A stretch of DNA of 19,210 nucleotides from Glaciecola sp964418575 (GCA_964418575.1 CAYQMI010000071.1:1-19210), one strand, 5' to 3'. Positions 1 through 6,961 are shown, counted from the first letter of the stretch. A program made the numbers and translations. Notes: a model not told the origin generated them from the letters alone.

Positions 1-55
<55 letters not shown>

Positions 56-72
56 TCTGAAATGTGCGGTGC

Positions 73-100
73 ATTCTACCTGCAAAACACCGCGTGTCAA
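73..100 (-). promoter_or_regulatory. Promoter of tRNA-Gly
   Basis: On the minus strand a perfect -35 TTGACA (95-100) is followed by a 16-bp spacer and -10 TAGAAT (73-78). The next bases, GCACCGC, form a GC-rich discriminator as in stringently controlled stable-RNA promoters. The -10 ends 17 nt before the first tRNA base, leaving a short leader. The promoter indicates that the tRNA is transcribed independently of pgsA. Confidence 0.8.
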
Positions 101-152
101 CTACAAATCTACCTAATTAAAACTGCTTTACTATTTTTTGAGCACTTCGAGC

Positions 153-173
153 AAAAAGCCAACATAAAGGCTT
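153..173 (-). terminator. Possible weak terminator after pgsA
   Basis: On the minus strand AAGCC (169-173), an 8-nt loop and GGCTT (156-160) form a 5-bp stem followed by TTT, 13 nt beyond the pgsA stop. The stem is short and AT-containing, so termination would be inefficient. It fits the separate promoter of the downstream tRNA. Confidence 0.3.
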
Positions 174-185
174 AAAATCATACAA

Positions 186-761
186 CTAAGTGTTTTTATA
201 AAGTGCTCTTAACGCTTTATAGCCAGCTGCTGCATAAATGAACATGGACCAAAGCGATAATACCGCTGCAAACCAAAGCAAAGCTTTACCCAAACTAACC
301 CAATAAATAGGAAAGCCCATAAACACCTCTAACCCTGACAGCAAGCCGATTAATGCGAGCATTTGTGCCATTGTTTTAGCTTTGCCAATAAAACTAACTT
401 TTACCGCATCTGATGCCCCCTGCTCACTCATCCACTCACGCAAAGCAGAAACAAATATCTCGCGCATCAGCAATATAATTGCTGGGACAGTGATCCAAAG
501 GCTTTGGTACGTGTGCGTGATCATTAATAATGCGGCTGCGACAATGAGTTTATCTGCAACGGGATCTAAGAACGCACCAAATGCACTTGATTGTTTTAGT
601 CTTCGGGCTAAATAACCATCAAACCAATCAGTTATGGCGGCCAACCAAAAAATAAAGGCCCCTGCTTCATGTGCCCACTTCCAATCTAAAAAGTATACAC
701 TGACAAATATAGGTATCAGCAGCACTCTGATGAGCGTGATGATGTTAGGTATTGTCCACAT
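186..761 (-). CDS. pgsA: CDP-diacylglycerol--glycerol-3-phosphate 3-phosphatidyltransferase
   Basis: PgsA makes phosphatidylglycerophosphate from CDP-diacylglycerol and sn-glycerol 3-phosphate in the inner membrane, the committed step to phosphatidylglycerol and cardiolipin. The 191-residue protein carries the full CDP-alcohol phosphotransferase signature D-x2-DG-x2-AR-x8-G-x3-D-x3-D: D45, D48, G49, A52, R53, G62, D66 and D70, the metal- and CDP-binding aspartates. Several hydrophobic segments surround it (about 7-25, 33-50, 72-90 and 125-180), and the start MWTIPNIITLIRV is typical of the family. Length is normal. It is the last gene of uvrY-uvrC-pgsA, 59 nt after uvrC, as in E. coli. The Shine-Dalgarno sequence is weak (AAGA). 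Confidence 0.97.
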   Translation of the reverse strand: MWTIPNIITLIRVLLIPIFVSVYFLDWKWAHEAGAFIFWLAAITDWFDGYLARRLKQSSAFGAFLDPVADKLIVAAALLMITHTYQSLWITVPAIILLMREIFVSALREWMSEQGASDAVKVSFIGKAKTMAQMLALIGLLSGLEVFMGFPIYWVSLGKALLWFAAVLSLWSMFIYAAAGYKALRALYKNT

Positions 762-804
762 CGTGTTGTCTTATGCTTTGTTTTAGGTAAATCTTGACGC
801 AATG

Positions 805-821
805 ATATCAGATACTGATAT
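805..821. repeat. Small hairpin at the uvrC/pgsA junction
   Basis: ATATCAG (805-811), loop ATA and CTGATAT (815-821) form a perfect 7-bp inverted repeat touching the last base of the uvrC stop codon. No T-run follows on the minus strand, so it is not a standard terminator. It could protect a processed 3' end or set relative expression of uvrC and pgsA; that role is inference. Confidence 0.35.
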
Positions 822-2650
822 TAAGCGTGTAAATAATCATAAATTGTCTCGGCTAATTCTTCACTTACGCCAGGCACTTTAGCGATTTCCTCACGACTGG
901 CTTTTTTGAGCCCCTGAATACCTCCAGTGTACTTTAACAAAGCCTGTCGGCGTTTAGCCCCGACACCCGGAATGCCCTGCAATACAGACTGATTTTTGAC
1001 TTTTTGGCGACGCGCTCTGTGTCCGGTTATTGCAAAACGGTGAGACTCGTCGCGAATATGCTGAACTAGATGAAGCCCAGGGGCATCTGATTGTACTGGT
1101 ATGGTTTCATGGGAATCCGCTAATATTAACGTTTCTAGCCCCGGTTTTCGCGTGGTTCCCTTCGCAACGCCTACAATTAAAGGTTTATATTCTAATGGCC
1201 AGTCGGCAAAGTGTTTTTCCGCTTGTGAAAGCTGCCCTTTACCGCCATCAATGAGCAGCAAATCTGGCATTTTTGCATCGTCACTTGGCTTTTTATATCG
1301 ACGTTTCAGCGCTTGCGCCATTGCAGCATAATCATCCCCACCAGTTATTCCTTCGATATTAAATTTTCGGTAATCGCTCTTTAAAGGACCGTTACGATCA
1401 AACACCACGCAAGAGGCCACTGTTTGCTCGCCAGATGTGTGTGATATGTCAAAACATTCCATGCGTTTTATGGGAGTGTCGGTACTTAGTAAGCGCTCTA
1501 AATCATTAAAGCGCGCAAACATCGATTTTTGTTGGTTCTGTTGGGTTTCCATTGCGTTTTGGGCATTGGTATTTGCCAATTTCAAATATTTGCGTTTTTC
1601 GTCGCGTACCCCTTCATAAAATCCAATTTTACGATTGGCTTCAACGCTGAGCACACTCTCGACTTCCTGCATTTCTTCAAACTTAAAAGGTACAACGATT
1701 TGCTTGGGAATGATTTTGTTGCCCGCGAGGTAGAACTGCAGTAAAAATGATTCAAAGATTTCCTCGGCAGTCGCTCCTTTGGGGATTTTAGGAAAAAAGG
1801 CTTTGCTGCCCAGAAGCTGATTATCGCGAATAAACATGCCGTAAACACAAGCAGTGCCGTGTTTAAACGAAAACCCAAACACATCCATTTCTTGCTGAGA
1901 GCCACTGATTAACTGTTGCTCTTGCACTTTGCGCAGTGCACTGATTTGGTCTCTGTATTTAGCTGCAAACTCAAAATTTAAATCAGCGCTCGCCGCCTCC
2001 ATTTTTGTCACAAGGCTTTGAATCACTTCTGAGTTTTTGCCGCGCAAAAACATGACTGCGAGGCGCACTTGTTCCGCATATTCTTCATCAGACACATAGC
2101 CTTCTACACATGGCGCACTGCATCGTTCTAACTGGTACTGCAAACAAGGCCTGGAGCGATTGCGATAGTAGCTGTCATCACACTGGCGCACCGGAAACAA
2201 ACGCTGCATCGAGCGCAAGCTTTCGCGTACCGACCATGCACTTGGATACGGCCCGAAATATTCGCCTTTTGCCTTTTTAGTGCCGCGATGAAAACTTAGC
2301 TTTGGATGCTTGTGTTCTGACAAGAATATAAATGGATAAGACTTATCGTCTCGCAATACCACGTTATAGCGAGGTCGATATTTTTTAATATAATTATTTT
2401 CTAACAAAAAGGCTTCGGTTTCACTGCTCACTAGTGTGGTGTCGATATGAGCTATATGAGAAACCAATGTTTGTGTTTTGCTACTATCTACCGTTGCTCT
2501 AAAATAACTCGTTAAACGCTTTTTTAGGTTTTTAGCTTTGCCCACATAAATCACATCTTTCGCAGCGTTATACATTCGATAGACGCCGGGCTGCTGCGAT
2601 ACGTGCTTTAGAAACTGCTTGGAGTCGAAGCTGTTATCCTGCTCTGCCAT
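821..2650 (-). CDS. uvrC: UvrABC excinuclease subunit C
   Basis: UvrC makes both incisions around bulky DNA damage after UvrB loading in nucleotide excision repair. Domains in order: GIY-YIG nuclease (about 20-97; PGVYRMYNA and IYVGKAKNL), a cysteine cluster C157, C169, C177, C181 whose spacing matches the four cysteines reported to hold an Fe-S cluster in E. coli UvrC, a UVR motif for UvrB contact (about 204-240), the RNase H-like 5' nuclease domain with acidic residues D401, D439/D440 and D468 (LLIDGGKGQL) and H537, and a C-terminal helix-hairpin-helix pair (about 555-609; IPGVGAKRRQALL and VPGVSEELA). Its 609 residues equal the usual family length of about 610. It begins 6 nt after the uvrY stop, so the two are co-transcribed. 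The ribosome binding site is weak, which suggests translational coupling. Confidence 0.98.
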   Translation of the reverse strand: MAEQDNSFDSKQFLKHVSQQPGVYRMYNAAKDVIYVGKAKNLKKRLTSYFRATVDSSKTQTLVSHIAHIDTTLVSSETEAFLLENNYIKKYRPRYNVVLRDDKSYPFIFLSEHKHPKLSFHRGTKKAKGEYFGPYPSAWSVRESLRSMQRLFPVRQCDDSYYRNRSRPCLQYQLERCSAPCVEGYVSDEEYAEQVRLAVMFLRGKNSEVIQSLVTKMEAASADLNFEFAAKYRDQISALRKVQEQQLISGSQQEMDVFGFSFKHGTACVYGMFIRDNQLLGSKAFFPKIPKGATAEEIFESFLLQFYLAGNKIIPKQIVVPFKFEEMQEVESVLSVEANRKIGFYEGVRDEKRKYLKLANTNAQNAMETQQNQQKSMFARFNDLERLLSTDTPIKRMECFDISHTSGEQTVASCVVFDRNGPLKSDYRKFNIEGITGGDDYAAMAQALKRRYKKPSDDAKMPDLLLIDGGKGQLSQAEKHFADWPLEYKPLIVGVAKGTTRKPGLETLILADSHETIPVQSDAPGLHLVQHIRDESHRFAITGHRARRQKVKNQSVLQGIPGVGAKRRQALLKYTGGIQGLKKASREEIAKVPGVSEELAETIYDYLHA

Positions 2651-2656
2651 ATTCCG

Positions 2657-3301
2657 TTAGTGAGTTGAGGATTGAATTAAATCGTGACGAAGCGCCAAAT
2701 GCGTTAGCTCAACGTCTGACTCTATGCCCAGTTTGTCAAACGTTCTGTAGCGATAGGTATTAACTGTTTTAGCACTTAAGCTCAGATTGCGTGCAATTTC
2801 CGTCACTTTAACGCCGCGTGTGATCATCAGCGTGATCTCTAGCTCACGTTCAGTAAGTGCTTCAAAAGGGTTTGACTGATTTAAATCCAGTGCACCAATC
2901 GCTATCTTTTGTGCTATTTCGGGCGAAATATACTTTTGCCCGCTAGCTACCTTATAAATAGCGTTAATCATTTCGCTATGCTCGGCATCTTTAGTTAAGA
3001 AGCCATATGCGCCAGCTTGCATTATTTTTGCGGGTATAGGATTTTCTTTGTGCATAGACAAACAAATTACACGAGTGCCCTCGCAGACTCGAAGCACTTT
3101 TTTTGTTGCTTCTAAGCCACCAATGCCGGGCATGCCAACGTCCATCAATACAATATCGGGTGTGTGCTTACGACAATAAGCAACAGCATCTTCGCCACAG
3201 CCTACCTGAGCTACCACATTGAAATCTTTTACATCGTTGAGTATTCGACTTATCCCTGTCCTTACGAGCTCATGGTCATCCACTACTAATATCTTGATCA
3301 C
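2657..3301 (-). CDS. uvrY: Response regulator UvrY/GacA, NarL family
   Basis: This is the DNA-binding partner of the BarA/GacS sensor kinase; in gammaproteobacteria it activates CsrB-type small RNAs. The receiver domain (about 1-120) has the acidic pocket D8/D9, phospho-acceptor D54 (VLMDVGMPG) and K104. A LuxR-type helix-turn-helix covers about 146-206 (LTERELEI, AKTVNTYRYRTFDKLGI). Length is 214 residues. The start codon is GTG (3299-3301), supported by alignment of MIKILVVDDHELVR with the E. coli UvrY start MINVLLVDDHELVR; the Shine-Dalgarno is poor. The cognate kinase is not in the window. Linkage to uvrC and pgsA is the ancestral order in this class, and DNA repair is not its known main role. 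Confidence 0.95.
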   Translation of the reverse strand: MIKILVVDDHELVRTGISRILNDVKDFNVVAQVGCGEDAVAYCRKHTPDIVLMDVGMPGIGGLEATKKVLRVCEGTRVICLSMHKENPIPAKIMQAGAYGFLTKDAEHSEMINAIYKVASGQKYISPEIAQKIAIGALDLNQSNPFEALTERELEITLMITRGVKVTEIARNLSLSAKTVNTYRYRTFDKLGIESDVELTHLALRHDLIQSSTH

Positions 3302-3363
3302 GTCGCAAACCAGCCTATTGTTATTGTCCGAATAGCTAGAGGCAGTGCTCTAACATTTCCAGT

Positions 3364-3369
3364 ATTATA
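3364..3369 (-). promoter_or_regulatory. Candidate -10 element for uvrY
   Basis: A perfect minus-strand TATAAT lies 62 nt upstream of the uvrY GTG start. No good -35 is spaced correctly; the region instead carries repeated AAAACTG heptamers at 3378-3409. This suggests a promoter that depends on an activator, or a weak one. The position is a prediction only. Confidence 0.4.
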
Positions 3370-3377
3370 CATATACG

Positions 3378-3409
3378 CAGTTTTGCAAACAGTTTTTTAA
3401 GGCAGTTTT
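3378..3409. repeat. Three direct repeats CAGTTTT/AAAACTG upstream of uvrY
   Basis: CAGTTTT occurs at 3378-3384, 3390-3396 and 3403-3409 on the plus strand, with starts 12 and 13 bp apart, roughly one helical turn. They cover the spacer, -35 and upstream region of the predicted uvrY promoter. Such phasing is compatible with a regulator binding one face of the helix; the regulator is unknown, and the AT-rich context makes chance repetition possible. Confidence 0.4.
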
Positions 3410-3416
3410 AACAACT

Positions 3417-3464
3417 TTAACATGCCAAGAGAGCAATACCGCTGCCCTCATGCGAGCATGTTAA
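3417..3464. repeat. Large imperfect inverted repeat downstream of the Tat protein gene
   Basis: TTAACATGC (3417-3425) and GCATGTTAA (3456-3464) are perfect 9-bp arms. Inside them GAGAGCA (3429-3435) pairs with TGCCCTC (3443-3449) with one mismatch around a 7-nt loop. It lies just after the minus-strand gene ending at 3472. No U-tract follows on either strand, so it is either a non-canonical terminator/mRNA 3' end or a protein-binding palindrome. Confidence 0.45.
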
Positions 3465-3471
3465 GTAGATT

Positions 3472-4371
3472 TTATACGTCGCAAATTTGTATGGCATTGC
3501 TCAAAGATTCAGCTTTACCTGCATTAGTGGGTGGCGTTGGAATAAACTCCTGCGCTAAATAGCCCTTAAAACCTGTTTTCACAATTGCTCTTGCAATAGC
3601 AGGATAAAACAACTCTTGGGTGTCGTCTATTTCGTGTCGACCAGGAACACCGGCGGTATGATAGTGGCCAAAATACTGATGATTTTGTTCGATGGTGCGA
3701 ATGATATCGCCTTCTTCAATTTGCATATGGTAAATATCGTAGAGCAGCTTAAAATTTGGAGAGTCTATCGCTTTGCACAAGGCTATTCCCCACGCTGAGT
3801 TGTCGGCCATATAGTCGGGGTGATCTACTTTACTGTTGAAGAGCTCAAGCTGCAGTATTACGCCTCTCTTTTCGGCGTGAGGCACGATACGTTTTAAACC
3901 TGCAATGGCATTTTCTAATCCTTCTTCCTCACTCATGCCCCTAGCATTACCGCTAAAGCAAACTAGGTTGGTATAGCCGGCCTCTGCCACTAAATCGATG
4001 TGTTTCAAATAACGTTGCTCTAAATCATCGTGGTGCTCTTTATGGATAAAGCCATCCTCTAAATTAGGCTCCGCTCCATTACACATAGAAGAATCAACGC
4101 CGTATTTTTTTAACACAGGCCAATCTTTCGGTCCTACTAAATCAATGGCATTAAAACCAATCGCTTTAACCAACTGACAAAGCTCTTCAATACTAAGATG
4201 GCCATAAGTCCAGCTACTTACAGCATGCTTTATATTGCCTTTGAGTTTGGGTTTTACGGGTGAGTCAAAGGCACTGGCAGATGCGCTAACTAGACCAGAT
4301 GCAGCACCTGCTGTGCCTAGCGCGATACCTTTTGCGACACCTTTTAGTAAATGACGACGATGATTATCCAC
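3472..4371 (-). CDS. Tat-exported TIM-barrel protein, hydroxypyruvate isomerase / sugar-phosphate isomerase-epimerase type
   Basis: This belongs to the AP-endonuclease-2-like TIM-barrel superfamily, close to hydroxypyruvate isomerase. I chose a GTG start at 4369-4371 because AGAGGG lies 6 nt before it; an in-frame ATG at 4402-4404 would add 11 residues and has no Shine-Dalgarno. The 299-residue form opens with a twin-arginine signal (NHRRHLLKG at 3-11, an Ala/Gly-rich hydrophobic stretch, cleavage after ASA near 34), so export as a folded protein is expected. The barrel starts at SSWTYG and has the metal ligands expected for the family: E176 (LQLELFN), D212 (LLYDIYHMQ), H238 (GHYHTAG) and E275 (AQEFIP). 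The substrate cannot be told from sequence; a periplasmic sugar or hydroxypyruvate role is inference. It stands alone, divergent from the lipoprotein gene. Confidence 0.82.
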   Translation of the reverse strand: MDNHRRHLLKGVAKGIALGTAGAASGLVSASASAFDSPVKPKLKGNIKHAVSSWTYGHLSIEELCQLVKAIGFNAIDLVGPKDWPVLKKYGVDSSMCNGAEPNLEDGFIHKEHHDDLEQRYLKHIDLVAEAGYTNLVCFSGNARGMSEEEGLENAIAGLKRIVPHAEKRGVILQLELFNSKVDHPDYMADNSAWGIALCKAIDSPNFKLLYDIYHMQIEEGDIIRTIEQNHQYFGHYHTAGVPGRHEIDDTQELFYPAIARAIVKTGFKGYLAQEFIPTPPTNAGKAESLSNAIQICDV

Positions 4372-4553
4372 GAGTTTCCCTCTATTTTTTAAACAAAGCT
4401 TCATGTAGTTTAGTCAACTTAGCACTTGTTAAAATAGATGTGCAATACTTCTGCTTTACTGAAAATACACATACGGTTAAGGAAATTTCGTATGGTTTTT
4501 TCTTTGTTATTATTGCTATGGTAATGAGTATTGCACTCGATCAAAGGATCATT

Positions 4554-5108
4554 ATGAGAATATTTTTAGCACTATCAATATTATTACTAGGCGCATGTGC
4601 GACTAATCAAGGCATTTCGCTTTATACGGTTGATGAGAATGAGTTGAGTTCCAAGCTCAAGCAACAGCTTCCGAAGCTAAACCGTGAAGTTAGAGTCATG
4701 GGCTTCACCATGGAGTTTGGTGTAAATGATTTAGGCGTTGATATTGGGCCGGAAAAAAGAGACGTAATCGTTTTAGACTTTGATGCGGCAGCAAAGTTAA
4801 ATGCCATCGTTACCACTTATTCATTATCAATTGGCATTCAGGTGGAAGGTACACCATATTATGACAGCGCACAAAAAGCGGTATTCGTTAAGGATGTCAA
4901 ACTGCTAGATTCAAATATTGAAGCGCCGGGTTACAGTGGCAGTCTATCGGTAATCGATGGGCAGGTCCTTAAAATAATTAACGACTTTCTAGCGGTAAAT
5001 CCCGTTTATAAACTCGATATGAATAACTCAAGAGTAAAATGGATGGCTAACTTGCCTGTCAATATGCAGATTGCTGATGGGGCAATAAGACTTGTTCCAC
5101 AGCTGTAG
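4554..5108 (+). CDS. DUF1439 (YceB-like) outer-membrane lipoprotein
   Basis: The protein of 184 residues begins with a lipoprotein signal peptide (MRIFLALSILLLGAC, lipobox L12-G13-A14-C15). Residue +2 after the Cys is Ala, not Asp, so Lol-dependent transfer to the outer membrane is expected. The mature part resembles E. coli YceB (DUF1439): an early YTVDENEL segment matching YTITEQEI, a lipid-binding-like middle part, and AVFVKDVKLLDSNIE matching GAIFLKEMEVVDATV. Function in the family is unknown. The ATG at 4554 was chosen over the much longer open frame upstream because AAGGAT precedes it and the signal peptide starts there. The glutathione S-transferase gene follows 47 nt later on the same strand, probably in one transcript. 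Confidence 0.85.
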   Translation: MRIFLALSILLLGACATNQGISLYTVDENELSSKLKQQLPKLNREVRVMGFTMEFGVNDLGVDIGPEKRDVIVLDFDAAAKLNAIVTTYSLSIGIQVEGTPYYDSAQKAVFVKDVKLLDSNIEAPGYSGSLSVIDGQVLKIINDFLAVNPVYKLDMNNSRVKWMANLPVNMQIADGAIRLVPQL

Positions 5109-5155
5109 TCGCTTAATCGCGCCCAAAACCACACAACCCAATTTAAGGATGTTAA

Positions 5156-5824
5156 ATGCTCAAGCTCTACGGATTCGACGTTAGTAATTATTACAACATG
5201 ATAAAAATGGCGATGCTGCTTAAAAAGATCGATTTTGAAGCAGTCACTACCTACCCTCATCAAAGTCAGGCCTACTTAGATATTTGCCCAACAGGCAAGG
5301 TACCGGCACTGCAAACAGATGAAGGCGTATTAATTGAAACTAACGTGATTCTTGAATATTTAGACGATGCTTTTCCGCAAAGCCCGCTTTATCCGACTAA
5401 TGCATTTGAACGTGCAAGAGTGAAAGAAATTGCCAAAATGATTGAGCTTTACATAGAACTACCAGCCAGACGCTGTCATCAAGAGGCGTTTTGGGGCGTA
5501 GCGGTGCCTGATTCAACCAAAAAAGAAGTAAAGCGTGCCTTATTAACTGGTGCTCAATCTCTGGCAAGAGTCAGCAAGTTCTCGCCGTTTATTGCCGGAG
5601 ATACAATGAGCGCTGCGGATATCATGTTTATGTATTCAATGGATTTAGCCTCTTCTGTCGCTCATAAGCTTTACGATATCGATTTATTTGAACATGCACC
5701 TGGTAGTAAAGAATTGATGCAGCGTCTAAAAGCTATGCCAGAGGCGAAGATTATATCTGCAGATAAAGAAGCAGCTGGGCCTGCGTTTCAGGCTTATTTA
5801 GCGAAAGCATTTGCGAAGAAATAG
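5156..5824 (+). CDS. Glutathione S-transferase family protein
   Basis: This is a cytosolic GST of 222 residues. The N-terminal thioredoxin-like half (about 1-80) contains MLKLYGFDVSNYYN, the PTGKVPAL segment with the cis-proline P50 that binds glutathione backbone, and the E61-T62 pair followed by VILEYLDD, which contacts the gamma-glutamyl group. The candidate activating residue is S10 or a neighbouring Tyr, not a Cys. The C-terminal half (about 87-222) is helical, with the N-capping-like SAADIMFMYSMD motif. The substrate is unknown; conjugation, peroxide reduction or a stringent-starvation-like role are all possible. It starts at 5156 behind AAGGA, follows the lipoprotein gene and ends at a strong terminator. 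Confidence 0.85.
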   Translation: MLKLYGFDVSNYYNMIKMAMLLKKIDFEAVTTYPHQSQAYLDICPTGKVPALQTDEGVLIETNVILEYLDDAFPQSPLYPTNAFERARVKEIAKMIELYIELPARRCHQEAFWGVAVPDSTKKEVKRALLTGAQSLARVSKFSPFIAGDTMSAADIMFMYSMDLASSVAHKLYDIDLFEHAPGSKELMQRLKAMPEAKIISADKEAAGPAFQAYLAKAFAKK

Positions 5825-5853
5825 AGGCTAATGATTGAAAGTATTGCAGATAC

Positions 5854-5883
5854 AAAAAAGCCCCTCGTTTGAGGGGCTTTTTT
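5854..5883. terminator. Bidirectional rho-independent terminator between GST and tRNA-Ser
   Basis: GCCCCTC (5860-5866), loop GTTT and GAGGGGC (5871-5877) form a perfect GC-rich 7-bp stem followed by six T on the plus strand; six A precede it, giving a T-run on the minus strand too. It serves the convergent GST gene and tRNA-Ser. Confidence 0.93.
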
Positions 5884-5891
5884 GTTTTATT

Positions 5892-5983
5892 TGGCGGAGA
5901 GTGAGGGATTCGAACCCCCGGAACGTTTAACCGTTCGTCTGATTTCAAGTCAGGTGCATTCAACCGGGCTCTGCCAACTCTCC
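5892..5983 (-). tRNA. tRNA-Ser (anticodon UGA)
   Basis: On the minus strand a 92-nt tRNA runs from GGAGAGT to ACTCTCC-G-CCA, with the CCA encoded. The anticodon loop CTTGAAA gives UGA at 5945-5947. The long variable arm (GAACG paired with CGTTC) is typical of class II serine tRNAs, and the T arm has GTTCGAATC. In E. coli serT likewise sits next to yccA. Transcription is convergent with the GST gene. Confidence 0.97.
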
Positions 5984-5994
5984 AAGTGGTGCGA

Positions 5995-6023
5995 ATATTA
6001 AAAGCGAACGAAGACAATGTAAA
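5995..6023 (-). promoter_or_regulatory. Promoter of tRNA-Ser
   Basis: On the minus strand -35 TTTACA (6018-6023), a 17-bp spacer and -10 TAATAT (5995-6000) precede the mature tRNA 5' end by 11 nt, which leaves only a few leader bases for RNase P to remove. Confidence 0.75.
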
Positions 6024-6098
6024 GGCTAAATATGAAAAAATCGTAAAAACCTGTTTCGATCGCACAATTTTCCGACATGTTTACAATTTTGTTCGGTA

Positions 6099-6104
6099 TA
6101 TAAT
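6099..6104 (+). promoter_or_regulatory. Candidate -10 element for yccA
   Basis: A perfect TATAAT lies 114 nt upstream of the yccA start. The nearest -35-like TTTACA (6080-6085) is only 13 bp away, too close for a standard sigma-70 spacer, so the -35 is poor or another factor helps. Initiation just after it would place the hairpin at 6109-6126 at the very 5' end of the mRNA. Confidence 0.4.
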
Positions 6105-6108
6105 GGAA

Positions 6109-6181
6109 TTCACTTGAAAAAGTGAACCAAACACCCTACTAATAGCCTAACAAAAGCTAACTGAATTTTTCGGTTATTGGC
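6109..6181 (+). promoter_or_regulatory. Structured 5' leader of yccA with two hairpins
   Basis: Hairpin 1 is TTCACTT (6109-6115), a GAAA tetraloop and AAGTGAA (6120-6126), a perfect 7-bp stem. Hairpin 2 is TAACTGAA (6158-6165), loop TTT and TTCGGTTA (6169-6176) with one G-U pair, extended by GC/GC (6156-6157 with 6180-6181) across a small bulge. The ribosome site GGAG (6208-6211) lies outside both. No known riboswitch class is recognised. Confidence 0.45.
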
Positions 6182-6218
6182 AGTTTAACAACACTCAAGC
6201 ATTATTTGGAGAAACAAA

Positions 6219-6881
6219 ATGGACAGGCGTACTATGTATTCAAGCGCGGCGGAACGCCCAGCGATTGAAATTAATAAGGTGCTTCGCAATACTTACATGC
6301 TATTAGCGATGACTGTGGCATTTAGTGCTGTCACCGCGACCATCACGTCTTTTTTAAACGTTGGCATGATTGGCTACTTTGCGATGATAATTGGTGGCTT
6401 AATTAGTTTATTTATCGTAAACAAAAAGGCCGACAGCTCTGCTGGTTTATTTTGGGTGTTTGTATTTACCGGTTTACTAGGTGGTGCACTTGGCCCAATC
6501 TTAAATATATATCTGGCTGCTGGCGCAGGTACAATTGTAGCCCAGGCACTGGTTGCTACCGCGGTAGTCTTCTTTGCTCTATCGGGCTATGTATTAGTCA
6601 CTAAGAAAGACTTTAGCTTCTTAGGCGGCTTTTTAATGGTTGGCTTGGTAGTAGCGATTGTAGGTATGTTAGCTAACATTTTCCTACAAATACCGGCGAT
6701 GAGCATGGCTATAAGCGCTTTAGTGGTGTTCATTATGTCTGGATTAATTTTGTTTGATACCAGCCGTATCGTAAATGGCGGTGAAACTAACTACATCCGC
6801 GCTACTACTAGCTTATACATGAATATTTGGCAGTTGTTTGTTCATATGCTTGCGTTACTTGGCATGGGCGGAGACGACTAA
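6219..6881 (+). CDS. yccA: Bax inhibitor-1 family inner-membrane protein YccA
   Basis: This is a 220-residue polytopic membrane protein of the BI-1/TMBIM family; E. coli YccA (219 residues) is a substrate and modulator of the FtsH protease. About seven hydrophobic segments can be seen (roughly 26-46, 51-67, 76-97, 103-125, 134-156, 160-179 and 198-215), preceded by a soluble N-terminus ending in INKVLRNTYMLLAMT. The family's conserved C-terminal part is present as LILFDTSRIV (D180), then NYIRATTSLYMNIWQLF. The start at 6219 follows GGAGAAACAAA. It is next to tRNA-Ser as in E. coli and is followed by its own terminator, so it is likely monocistronic. Confidence 0.95.
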   Translation: MDRRTMYSSAAERPAIEINKVLRNTYMLLAMTVAFSAVTATITSFLNVGMIGYFAMIIGGLISLFIVNKKADSSAGLFWVFVFTGLLGGALGPILNIYLAAGAGTIVAQALVATAVVFFALSGYVLVTKKDFSFLGGFLMVGLVVAIVGMLANIFLQIPAMSMAISALVVFIMSGLILFDTSRIVNGGETNYIRATTSLYMNIWQLFVHMLALLGMGGDD

Positions 6882-6912
6882 TAGATAGTCACACAAACTT
6901 CGATTAATTAAG

Positions 6913-6937
6913 ACGCCCCATTTACTGGGGCGTTTTT
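6913..6937 (+). terminator. Rho-independent terminator of yccA
   Basis: ACGCCCCA (6913-6920), loop TTTAC and TGGGGCGT (6926-6933) form a perfect 8-bp GC-rich stem, and the T-run continues to 6937. It separates yccA from the tus operon. Confidence 0.93.
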
Positions 6938-6955
6938 GTTTAAGTCACTTCTCTG

Positions 6956-6961
6956 TATACT
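6956..6961 (+). promoter_or_regulatory. Candidate -10 element for the tus operon
   Basis: TATACT lies 34 nt before the tusD ATG, just after the yccA terminator. A poor -35-like TTTTTG (6933-6938) sits 17 bp upstream, inside the terminator T-tract. Some promoter must exist in the short interval between the terminator and tusD; this is the best match seen. Confidence 0.4.

Noticed and set aside
382..615. Plus-strand open frame inside pgsA
   Set aside because: It is antisense to a clear pgsA with no ribosome site or family resemblance; a shadow frame.
1582..1905. Minus-strand 107-codon open frame inside uvrC
   Set aside because: It lies out of frame within the conserved middle of uvrC and has no recognisable motif.
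4299..4553. Upstream extension of the DUF1439 lipoprotein frame
   Set aside because: It would bury the signal peptide and overlap the divergent gene; the ATG at 4554 has AAGGAT and starts the lipobox signal.
5751..6065. Minus-strand 104-codon frame across tRNA-Ser
   Set aside because: It runs through the tRNA, its promoter and the terminator; it is not coding.
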